Assembly: GCF_000194605.1 (NCBI RefSeq)
Contig: NC_015321.1
Span: 2,418,001-2,482,000 of the forward strand
Source: Fluviicola taffensis DSM 16823
Lineage (GTDB): Bacteria > Bacteroidota > Bacteroidia > Flavobacteriales_D > Crocinitomicaceae
Direction: 5' to 3'
Length of the DNA: 64,000 nt
The notes beneath the pieces were generated by a model. The model saw nothing but the letters and a program-made list of their open reading frames with translations. It was not told where the DNA came from and ran no database searches. The position numbers were made by a program, and so were the translations under genes. This document shows positions 35,124 to 41,696 of this stretch, one piece after another (within the stretch, counting starts at the first letter, position 1; every line of letters starts with the position of its first letter).

Positions 35124-35450
35124 TTAACGGCGGTTGATAAAGTTGAGTAAATCGTGTCTCGAATACCTCAATGTCCGGAGGTTCAATTTGATTGGCTTGA
35201 ATATTCCATCGTTGACCATTCGGATGAATCCGCTGCGGGACACCTTCAACAATGAAATCGCTGATTTGAGTGTCAACAGTTCATCCTCTGATTTGCTTTC
35301 CGTTACTGGAACAGGAGATTCTGTTGGTCTTAAATCGATTTGCTTTCTCAGATCCCGGATTTCATTTTTGAGCGATTGATTCTCTTTCATGATATCGTCA
35401 ACCCTTTTGGACAGCCCTTCAAAGGCCATCAACACTAATTTGAGTTCCAT
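35124..35450 (-). CDS. Excisionase-like HTH protein with coiled coil, copy A
   Basis: This is a 108-residue protein with an N-terminal coiled coil (about residues 10-40, 'GLSKRVDDIMKENQSLKNEIRDLRKQI') and a C-terminal winged MerR/HTH_17-like domain ('LTLKSAISLLKVSRSGFIRMVNDGIFKPIKLNLRTLRYSRHDLLNFINR'). Such domains occur in recombination directionality factors and small regulators in Bacteroidota elements. It is a paralogue of the gene at 35498-35827, with the same two-part design. A role in controlling excision beside the integrase is likely but not proven. Confidence 0.75.
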   Translation of the reverse strand: MELKLVLMAFEGLSKRVDDIMKENQSLKNEIRDLRKQIDLRPTESPVPVTESKSEDELLTLKSAISLLKVSRSGFIRMVNDGIFKPIKLNLRTLRYSRHDLLNFINRR

Positions 35451-35497
35451 ACTGGTGATTTAATCGGTGGTGGATACTACTACTGCGAAAACCAGGA

Positions 35498-35827
35498 TTA
35501 ATGTGATCCCTGTTTCTTTTCGATATACTCCATAATTGCAGCCCTGGAAAAGCGAACGGTTCGTTCATTGAGCCGGATTGCGACTAGTTCACCATCGCGG
35601 ACCAACTTAATGAGTGAGTTTTTACCGATGCTTAGAATCTGCTTTACCTGTTCATTGGTGAGCAATTCATCTTCATTCTTTTTGGATGAGTTTGTTTCAA
35701 TAGGCGCTACCCGGTTTCCCGTCTTTTCCAATTGGGAAATACGCTGCTGCTGTTCCCGGATTTGGGCTTTTAATTTTTCAATTTCCTCGCTCATTCTTTC
35801 AATAGCGAGTCTAACCACTGTTTCCAT
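35498..35827 (-). CDS. Excisionase-like HTH protein with coiled coil, copy B
   Basis: This is a 109-residue protein. Its coiled coil 'MSEEIEKLKAQIREQQQRISQLEK' precedes a C-terminal HTH ('DELLTNEQVKQILSIGKNSLIKLVRDGELVAIRLNERTVRFSRAAIMEYIEKK'). The shared core 'DELLT...L.I....I..V.DG....I.LN.RT.R.SR......I' with copy A shows duplication. The N-terminal helices suggest dimers or heterodimers. The two genes are 47 bases apart and co-directional. Confidence 0.75.
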   Translation of the reverse strand: METVVRLAIERMSEEIEKLKAQIREQQQRISQLEKTGNRVAPIETNSSKKNEDELLTNEQVKQILSIGKNSLIKLVRDGELVAIRLNERTVRFSRAAIMEYIEKKQGSH

Positions 35828-36242
35828 GATTAAGATGTTTAATTAGTTGATAATCATTTTGGCTTCCGATCATCTGACAGTTGCGCGGTCGTCATCCAAT
35901 TCGGTCACCGTGTTTTATATCAAAACAGTTTTACAGCTATTTACAAGCGGGGCGGTTTTCTCTGGCGGTTTTAACACATTCGATTGCCTTAAATAGAGAA
36001 TATGTCCTCATTTCCCCGACACCCTTGTTTATCATTTGTTCCCGATATCGTCTTATTGGAACAAATGTGCTTTGCCTTTCTTCTTCTACTGGCGCAAGCT
36101 GTATTTTCTGTTTTAATGCTTTAACACAATTATAATTCAGAAAAGGGACCTAAAAAAATATTGGGGTACCCCAAAAATTCAACTTTTTCTAAGTTTTAAC
36201 ATTTGAAGCATCCAAAGGACTGGAAAGGACGAAAACATCCTG
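35828..36242. other. Gene-free stretch in the island with one strong stem-loop
   Basis: No convincing coding region. CATTTGTTCC (36033-36042) and GGAACAAATG (36058-36067) form a perfect 10-bp stem with a 15-base loop. Two AACCGCC words on the minus strand lie near 35945-35975. A terminator at 36151-36174 belongs to the neighbouring gene. An 84-codon open frame at 35881-36135 has no protein-like composition and is rejected. Confidence 0.5.
36151..36174 (-). terminator. Terminator for the gene at 36243-37079
   Basis: On the minus strand TTGGGGTACCCCAA (36174-36161) is a perfect palindrome followed by TATTTTTTTA, 68 bases after the stop codon. Confidence 0.6.
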
Positions 36243-37079
36243 CTATTTGAGTGTCTTTTTAACTTTTTCAATGTCTGAATCAATTAAGGAAATTACGGGA
36301 ACTAATCCCCAATCTTCGAAAAAGGACCGAACAATCTCCAGGTTTTGGAGTGTTGTTTTTGGACTTGAAAATGTCAACGGACGAAGCAGTTTTTTATATA
36401 AATCAGAATTGGTGATCTTAGTGTATGGAATCCCTAAAAAATCATGCAAAGCAGCTGCACATTTACTGACGTTCTTTTTTTGCTTTCCTCCACGTGATTG
36501 GGAGAGGTAATGGAATATTAAAACCTGTTGGGAACGTGTTAGTTTTGATTCAAGGGGTTGTTCTATCTCTTCTTCCAAAGAAGAAAATTCTTCGTGAAGT
36601 TCATGTACTGCTTCATTCAATGCTAAGAGTAACAGGATCTTTTTCTCGCTGTATTTTAATAGTCGCTGTTCTGTGGCGATGAGTTCTAAAATCGAAGTGT
36701 GACTCTCTTTTAACGCTTGAATGTACAGCCCATTCAATTGATAAAATCTTTCCGATAAAGTGGTCCGGATTATCATTGTCTGTTCGATTATAGTTGAGGT
36801 CCTTTCTTCCATTTCAGAAAGCCTGCCAAGAGTCAATTCCAACGAATGACTTTCATCCACTTTCCGGTAATGGTTAAATATTGAAGTAAGTAAATGAAAA
36901 AAGACAGAATACCTGGGGATCGACTTATTTTCAGCAAATAATGTCTGAAAATAATATGCTCTTGCATAGGCTTTATTATTTGCCCTTTCGATACCATCCA
37001 GGTACTTTTTCTTCAATGAATGATAGAATCGCGAATAAGCCTTCAAAAACAACTCTTTAGGTGGGTGATTTGCTTCCAT
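36243..37079 (-). CDS. Mobile-element-associated helical protein, unknown function
   Basis: This soluble protein of 278 residues is helix-rich throughout. The C-terminal half ('LTRSQQVLIFHYLSQSRGG...KCAAALHDFLGIPYTKITNSDLYKKLLRP...TLQNLEIVRSFFEDWGLVPVISLIDSDIEKVK') follows a pattern I know only from unnamed proteins of Bacteroidota mobile elements; a distant relation to RteC-type regulators of excision is possible but unproven. ATG 37079 is preferred to 37094 because it follows a stop-rich AT stretch more closely; either is possible. Three ACTYCATGT repeats lie 80-120 bases upstream. Confidence 0.6.
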   Translation of the reverse strand: MEANHPPKELFLKAYSRFYHSLKKKYLDGIERANNKAYARAYYFQTLFAENKSIPRYSVFFHLLTSIFNHYRKVDESHSLELTLGRLSEMEERTSTIIEQTMIIRTTLSERFYQLNGLYIQALKESHTSILELIATEQRLLKYSEKKILLLLALNEAVHELHEEFSSLEEEIEQPLESKLTRSQQVLIFHYLSQSRGGKQKKNVSKCAAALHDFLGIPYTKITNSDLYKKLLRPLTFSSPKTTLQNLEIVRSFFEDWGLVPVISLIDSDIEKVKKTLK

Positions 37080-37449
37080 AATCCTATAACGCATTCAATC
37101 TCCTAAATCTTACATTGAATTAGTTAAAATTCCTGAAACCCAGTAAAACCCCAAGTCACTCCATGTTACTTCATGTTGGGATCAGCTAACTTCATGTAGT
37201 GAATCAGGTTGTTTTTAGGTCATTTTTTTGCTTTCGATATTGAAAACAAGTAAAACTTGGCGGAATTGTGCAATTGCAACACTTCTTGGCTGCTTACATA
37301 ATTCACAGTTGCGTTTGAGGAATCATGCTGAAATTCTATCTTGCAACCGATTTAGGTGGTTAGGTTAGGTTGATTAGTGAATGGAGTAATGACGCCTGTC
37401 TTACTCCATTTGCACTTTATACCATCTTTGATAATCTGATATTCCAATA
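37080..37449. other. Gene-free stretch with phased repeats and a hairpin
   Basis: ACTCCATGT (37158-37166), ACTTCATGT (37168-37176) and ACTTCATGT (37189-37197) are direct repeats spaced 10 and 21 bases apart, that is, on one face of the helix. GTGGTTAGGTTAG (37357-37369) precedes a hairpin of AATGGAGTAA (37380-37389) and TTACTCCATT (37401-37410). The same 13-mer precedes another 10-bp hairpin near 40400 on the minus strand. No gene is seen. Confidence 0.5.
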
Positions 37450-37794
37450 TCAAAGATTCGACAGATTTTGTTCATTAATGAATTGTTCCAGATAATCATA
37501 AATTTTAGCAGTAAGGGCATCTATTTTTCTATTTGATTGTCCAACAGTTAGTTTTAGTACTGGCTTTGACATTTCCACATACTTATCAAAGATTTCATCC
37601 ACATCATTGCGATTCTCCAGGTCCATTATCTCAAAAATGATAGAACTAATATCTAATTGATAATCATCTGCGCGAACCTGCATCTTTTGAAGCAAGTTGA
37701 TCATTTTCCAATTAATTAAATCTTGCTTGATTAGATTGATTATGATGGTCTTATTACAGATGAAAGTTTGTGGGATAGTTGGGAGTGCTACCAT
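37450..37794 (-). CDS. Small helical protein, unknown function
   Basis: An up to 114-residue protein ending 'IYDYLEQFINEQNLSNL', with an acidic middle 'EIMDLENRNDVDEIFDKYVEMSKPVLKL'. The start is uncertain: ATG 37794 lies at the edge of the folded element, while ATG 37704 would give 84 residues ('MINLLQKMQVRADDYQLD'). No family is recognised. Confidence 0.45.
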   Translation of the reverse strand: MVALPTIPQTFICNKTIIINLIKQDLINWKMINLLQKMQVRADDYQLDISSIIFEIMDLENRNDVDEIFDKYVEMSKPVLKLTVGQSNRKIDALTAKIYDYLEQFINEQNLSNL

Positions 37795-38259
37795 TGAGAG
37801 GAGGTTTAATTCCCGTTCAGCACCAAAACAGGAAGTTCATAAAAACAAGCAGGCGTGGTGCTCAGCTTACTGTTATCGAGGTATCGCCAAACACCTATCC
37901 GCAGTAAACCAAAGACAACCACGCCCGTTTCCAGGAGTGGTTAGTCTATCAGTTCTTGCGGATCTTAATTTGGCGATTTTCGATAACAAGATCTAATAGC
38001 TAACGCTACTCTAATATTTTTAGGTAACTTACTTTGTTTATATACAAAGTTACCATTTCGTTCAATCTTAAACCAATTTCAAATAATTTTAAAAAATATT
38101 ATTGGTTCAAGTATACAAAAATAAGAGTTATTTTTCAAAAATAGATTAATTTATTTTACCTTATTTTTGAATTTGTGTTTTTAAAATCACTTTTTCAAAT
38201 AAGTGATATATGCTGAAAGCCTTTAAAAATCGCTGGTATTGCATATATTAGTCAGCAAA
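37795..38259. other. Long non-coding region with a strongly folded element
   Basis: The 465-base gap holds a nested stem-loop structure. TGTTATCGA (37871-37879) pairs with TCGATAACA (37980-37988); ATCGCCAAA (37883-37891) with TTTGGCGAT (37969-37977); ATCCGCA (37897-37903) with TGCGGAT (37957-37963); AACCAC (37917-37922) with GTGGTT (37937-37942). AGCACC (37819-37824) can also pair with GGTGCT (37857-37862), and GGCGTGG (37852-37858) with CCACGCC (37919-37925) as an alternative. A TAacTTTG box on the minus strand (38052-38045 region) could start a transcript through it. It may be a structured RNA or a DNA site; a 99-codon plus-strand frame across it is not convincing. Confidence 0.55.
38032..38049. 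promoter_or_regulatory. Inverted repeat, candidate operator
   Basis: CTTTGT (38032-38037) and ACAAAG (38044-38049) flank TTATAT. GTAACTT/AAGTTAC words extend the symmetry. It lies between the folded element and the Xre-type regulator gene, a plausible binding site for that regulator. Confidence 0.35.
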
Positions 38260-38499
38260 ATGAAGACATTGGGCAAAGACGAAAAAACACTTCACAACCG
38301 CATTAAAATTGTTCTTGCAGAGAAGAATATGTCGCAAAGTGAACTAAGCGAGTTAACGGGATTGTCCAAAAGTCGTATTTCTAGTTACTGTACAAATAAT
38401 TCTCAGCCATCTTTGGAAACTTTAAGAATGATTGCAACAGTATTGAAAGTAAATGCGACACGACTGATCGTTCCAACACCAGACGGAGATGAAAAATGA
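38260..38499 (+). CDS. Xre-family HTH regulator
   Basis: This is a 79-residue DNA-binding protein made almost entirely of a Cro/C1-type HTH: 'LHNRIKIVLAEKNMSQSELSELTGLSKSRISSYCTNNSQPSLETLRMIATVLKVNATRLI'. ATG 38260 is chosen over the in-frame codon at 38239, since the family begins a few residues before the HTH. Co-directional with the two following small genes, it may control them. Confidence 0.8.
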   Translation: MKTLGKDEKTLHNRIKIVLAEKNMSQSELSELTGLSKSRISSYCTNNSQPSLETLRMIATVLKVNATRLIVPTPDGDEK

Positions 38500-38582
38500 T
38501 TCTTCGATTATAAACGCTTTTTAATTCAAAGCATCAAAAATTTAATTCCACTATTTACACTACTATTCATTGAAATAACCGC

Positions 38583-39029
38583 ATGAGAACAATTATAGCA
38601 ATCTGGCATTCTGCAGACATGGGGAAAAGCGCAACTATTCGTGCATTTGCTAATTTATTGATTACGACTTTTCCAGATTTTGAACCCATAACTCCAGTTC
38701 CTCCAAATGTTCCTCCAAATGGAGATTTTATACTTGTTGTGCGAATCAATGGGGTAGTGATCGGAATAACTAGTCAGGGTGATCCGGGTACGGGATTAGA
38801 AAATCGTTTAATGAATTTAGCTGACAACCATGAATGCAATATCATTTTGTGTTCTACTAGAACAAGAGGTGAAACAGTAATAGCAGTTGATCGAGTGGCA
38901 GGAAGACGAGGTTATGAAACAATTTGGACTTCCACTTACCAGATTGCAGGAGAAGCTAATCAAAGGATAGTAAATGGTCTGAAAGCAAGACATTTGATGG
39001 ATTTAGTACAGACCTTGGGGTTGTTGTAA
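38583..39029 (+). CDS. Small P-loop-like protein
   Basis: This is a 148-residue protein starting 'MRTIIAIWHSADMGKSATIRAFANLLITTF', a beta strand and loop like a Walker A motif, with the first Gly replaced by His ('HSADMGKS'). A second strand 'DFILVVRINGVVIGITSQGDPGTG' resembles the switch/Walker B area, and 'NIILCSTRTRGETVIAVDRVA' a later core strand. This suggests a reduced P-loop NTPase of the ParA/MinD or kinase kind. It is too short for a full ATPase, and the activity is unknown. It lies between the Xre and GIY-YIG genes (gaps of 83 and 26 bases). Confidence 0.55.
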   Translation: MRTIIAIWHSADMGKSATIRAFANLLITTFPDFEPITPVPPNVPPNGDFILVVRINGVVIGITSQGDPGTGLENRLMNLADNHECNIILCSTRTRGETVIAVDRVAGRRGYETIWTSTYQIAGEANQRIVNGLKARHLMDLVQTLGLL

Positions 39030-39055
39030 ATAAAAATTTTAACCAAACAGAATTT

Positions 39056-39529
39056 ATGAACAATAGGGGTTCCATTGAGTTAGGTATCTTTGATCTACAA
39101 ATAACAAATAATCAAATTTTGGAAATAAGGAATTCTGCCGATAGTGTGCTAATTCCCAAATTTAAATATCCTTTTTCAGGGAGTCAATTCAAAATTTATT
39201 TGTTGACGGATCACGAAAATGTACTTTATATTGGCACCACCAAAAATTCAATAAAGAATAGACTGCGTTATGGTTTATTAGCATCCGGAAAAAACGGCTA
39301 TCATGGTTACAAATGGAAAAGTCAGCCAACGATCAAACTTCATGTTTGGTGCTTCGAAGGTTTGGATAAAGAGAAAATAGAGAACATTGAAGCAGAATTC
39401 GTGTACCTAATAAGGAAAGAAACAGGCAAATGGCCGATCTATCAAAACGAAATACATTTCAATAACCTTTTTGATAATCAGGGTGAAGAGATTGCTGAAT
39501 CATTGTATAAACAAATTCAATATATTTAA
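39056..39529 (+). CDS. GIY-YIG-type nuclease-like protein
   Basis: This is a 157-residue protein. After a ~45-residue lead comes a GIY-YIG fold: 'KIYLLTDHENVLYIGTTKNSIKNRLRYGL', with KIY at 47-49 (GIY position), YIG at 58-60 and the conserved Arg 69. 'KIENIEAEFVYLIRKETGKWPIYQNEIHF' supplies the catalytic-type Glu (112 or 114) and the Asn/His downstream. These residues are those needed for metal-dependent DNA cleavage. It sits 26 bases after the P-loop-like gene in the defence island; a restriction-like role is possible but unproven. Confidence 0.75.
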   Translation: MNNRGSIELGIFDLQITNNQILEIRNSADSVLIPKFKYPFSGSQFKIYLLTDHENVLYIGTTKNSIKNRLRYGLLASGKNGYHGYKWKSQPTIKLHVWCFEGLDKEKIENIEAEFVYLIRKETGKWPIYQNEIHFNNLFDNQGEEIAESLYKQIQYI

Positions 39530-39532
39530 TTA

Positions 39533-40339
39533 TTAACCACTTTTCGACAGTTTAGACTTCAATTTGTCAACATAGTTATCGGTGTTTTTATCGTGCCAGT
39601 CGAACATACGAATTTCTATTATAGATAGCATTAGAAGTAATGAATGTTCTTCACTGAAATAATCCACGTTGAACCCATGTAGTATCGGATTTCGATTAAA
39701 TTCATCCGGCTTTCCAGACCCAGCAAATAACTTGTGGGTAAAAGCGTTGAAGTTAATTGCGTTATCCTTCATGTAAAATAACAGTTTGGGTTCCCAAATA
39801 TCGAGCGGAATAACAGGTCTAATGTTGTCTTTGGGAGGGATATTGCCGAAATCTCGAATTACCCCTTCTAATTGGGCAAATAGAGTAGGAATTGAAAGCG
39901 TATATAAGCCATTGAAATGTGCTTGAAATGCGTCGGTTAAAATCGCTCTTCTTTTTTCCATATAATCTAGTTCCACACAACACGCTTCCAACATTTTTAG
40001 CATTGGTTCCTCAGTGCAAGTTGTTTTGTAAGCTTCGAAAAAATCTGCTTTTGAGAGAGTATTATTTTGAAGTTTTTCTCTTAGAATTTGCGACTGACCA
40101 ACAGTAATAATAGCGAAATAGTAAAAATCATTGTCTTTACAAAAGTTCTTGATTGGAACGTCTAATTGAGAAGCTAGATTCGTAAAATCATTTGTTAGAT
40201 CAACTGATAAGGTTGCCCCAGTTCGTGAATCTTTAAAGAGTGGTAAAATTCGGTCAGGCAAGTCTAATCCCATATGGCAATATTTATACGGTCGTCCTGA
40301 TCCACAATGGCATGGTGATTTTTTCGGCACTTTTTTCAT
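39533..40339 (-). CDS. SEC-C metal-binding motif protein
   Basis: This is a 268-residue soluble protein. The N-terminus 'KKSPCHCGSGRPYKYCHMGLD' is a SEC-C zinc motif (Cys10, Cys12, Cys21, His22), as found at the end of SecA and in many proteins of unknown role. The remainder is helix-rich ('FEAYKTTCTEEPMLKMLEACCVELDYMEKR', 'LYTLSIPTLFAQLEGVIRDFG') with the late motif 'NRNPILHGFNVDYFSEEHSLLLMLSIIEI', which resembles the end of a HEPN-like or abortive-infection-like helical domain ('R-N..LHG'). That link is inference. It converges with the GIY-YIG gene with a gap of 3 bases. Confidence 0.65.
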   Translation of the reverse strand: MKKVPKKSPCHCGSGRPYKYCHMGLDLPDRILPLFKDSRTGATLSVDLTNDFTNLASQLDVPIKNFCKDNDFYYFAIITVGQSQILREKLQNNTLSKADFFEAYKTTCTEEPMLKMLEACCVELDYMEKRRAILTDAFQAHFNGLYTLSIPTLFAQLEGVIRDFGNIPPKDNIRPVIPLDIWEPKLLFYMKDNAINFNAFTHKLFAGSGKPDEFNRNPILHGFNVDYFSEEHSLLLMLSIIEIRMFDWHDKNTDNYVDKLKSKLSKSG

Positions 40340-40356
40340 AAGATGAAAAATAAGTA

Positions 40357-40400
40357 TAAAAAAGAAAAAGGCAGTAATGCAAAGAACTTACATTACTGCC
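40357..40400 (-). terminator. Orphan minus-strand terminator
   Basis: Read on the minus strand, GGCAGTAATG (40400-40391) and CATTACTGCC (40379-40370) form a perfect 10-bp stem with an 11-base loop, followed by TTTTTCTTTTTTA. No annotated minus-strand gene ends here, so an unrecognised short transcript from 40400-40550 may end at it, or it may insulate the SEC-C gene. Confidence 0.55.
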
Positions 40401-40552
40401 CATCTAACCTAACCACTATTCACTTTTTATAATGAATCAAAAAAGATGCCAAGGCATAATCTAACTTAGTATTTTCTTAGTTTGAATTTATAGAACGTAT
40501 TTTTTGGTAGCTTTAGTATGTAATAATTGTTATAGTGTTAAACTACCTATTA

Positions 40553-40792
40553 ATGAGCCATCAAGAAGAATTAAATAGAGCAATCGAAGAAACCCAAAAT
40601 AAATTTGCAGAGTTAATTTCTAAAATGATTAGAAGTATCAATGACAAAAAAAGCATCGTTGAATTTCTGAATACTAAGAAACCACCGGTCGAGATTCTGA
40701 AAAGAATAAATGCAATAGCTATCGAAAATGAAGATTATGAAACTTGCGACGCTATTAAAGAATATACGATTGAGCATGGAATAAACTTGTAA
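40553..40792 (+). CDS. Small helical protein, unknown function
   Basis: This is a 79-residue protein (ATG 40553 preferred over in-frame 40535), charged and helical: 'HQEELNRAIEETQNKFAELISKMIRSINDKKSIVEFLNTKKPPVEILKRINAIAIENEDYETCDAIKEYTIEHGI'. The last part resembles a UVR-type helical hairpin ('A...EDYE.....I..Y'), but that similarity is weak. It stands alone, upstream of the Hachiman-like operon. Confidence 0.5.
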   Translation: MSHQEELNRAIEETQNKFAELISKMIRSINDKKSIVEFLNTKKPPVEILKRINAIAIENEDYETCDAIKEYTIEHGINL

Positions 40793-40931
40793 GAATGACT
40801 ATCAAATATTATTTTTTTGTTTGTAATGGTTCAACCTCAATTGAAATACAATACTTCAAAATCAACCTAATTCATCTTTCAATTGTCTGATAGATGATCA
40901 TTCGAAAGCGGTTATTTGCGTTAATCGACTG

Positions 40932-40961
40932 AATAGTAATCAAATTAATTTGATTACTATT
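40932..40961. promoter_or_regulatory. 30-bp perfect palindrome upstream of hamA
   Basis: AATAGTAATCAAA (40932-40944), TTAA, and TTTGATTACTATT (40949-40961) form an uninterrupted 30-bp palindrome that ends 36 bases before the hamA-like start codon. There is no T-tract, so it is more like an operator or cruciform than a terminator. Confidence 0.6.
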
Positions 40962-40997
40962 GTGTTTAATAACAACTATTTACTTATTCTCCATTGA

Positions 40998-41696
40998 ATG
41001 AAAATAATCCACCAAACTAAAGTCGATATGTCTATTCATGGCATCTCAACAGAATGTGGAGTTTATATGATTCACGTCAAAATTTTAGATATAAACCACA
41101 GAGCGAAAGAAATTATTGATACTCTACTCGATCGTAGTTGGATAAAAAGACTTGGGGTCATCGATCAAAAAGCATACAACGCGAGAGCAGAAAAAACTAT
41201 AACTCACCTTGTTGAAAATATACTAAACCATGTAGAGGACACTGTTACAGAAGAGTTTGGAGAGTATCTAATTTCGGATTCAGCCGGTAATGCACTTAGT
41301 GAAGTACATAAGCACAAGAAAATAGCCCTAGCAGAACTATGGAAGGAACAAATGACCGGAAACCCAGGATTTGACTTCCATACTGAAAGCCCTATGGAAT
41401 TAGTCATTTTTGGAGAGGCTAAATTTAAATCATCAGGAAGCCCATATACTGTTGCACTTAATCAAATCGTGAGTTTTATAACAGATCAAAAAGATGTAAT
41501 GGAACTGGCTGATTTGCAAAAATTGGCTAGTGAGAAATCTATCCAAAATGCTCTAGACAATAAAAAAGGTTTTATTGCTGCTTTTTCTTTAAACGCAAAA
41601 AACCAATCAGCAATTTTTGAGAAAGCGCTAAAAACTGACGCCGCCAAAAATTTGTTGAATTTTGCTGAATTATATCTAATTGGTATTGAAATATGA
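40998..41696 (+). CDS. hamA: Hachiman-like HamA nuclease (DUF1837)
   Basis: This is a 232-residue protein with a HamA/AbpA-like (DUF1837) pattern: 'AEKTITHLVENILNHVEDTVTEEFGEYLISD', 'HKKIALAELWKEQMTGNPGFDFHTESPMELVIFGEAKF'. Asp126, Glu140 and Lys142 (G-E-A-K) form a PD-(D/E)xK nuclease-like active site. In known Hachiman systems HamA is the DNA-degrading effector held in check by the HamB helicase. The gene overlaps hamB by 4 bases (ATGA), as is usual for this pair. A perfect palindrome lies 36 bases upstream. The assignment rests on motif, gene order and size. Confidence 0.8.
   Translation: MKIIHQTKVDMSIHGISTECGVYMIHVKILDINHRAKEIIDTLLDRSWIKRLGVIDQKAYNARAEKTITHLVENILNHVEDTVTEEFGEYLISDSAGNALSEVHKHKKIALAELWKEQMTGNPGFDFHTESPMELVIFGEAKFKSSGSPYTVALNQIVSFITDQKDVMELADLQKLASEKSIQNALDNKKGFIAAFSLNAKNQSAIFEKALKTDAAKNLLNFAELYLIGIEI

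Noticed and set aside
35881-36135. 84-codon open frame on the plus strand between HTH and helical-protein genes
   Set aside because: Composition is rich in Ser, Cys and Arg in an order unlike a folded protein, and a strong hairpin lies inside it; no promoter or coupling is visible.
37697-37996. 99-codon plus-strand open frame across the folded element
   Set aside because: It runs through all the nested stems and overlaps an opposite-strand gene; the pairing explains the sequence better than coding does.
37795-38259. CRISPR array
   Set aside because: The repeated words are complementary, not direct repeats at regular spacing, and no cas gene is in the window.
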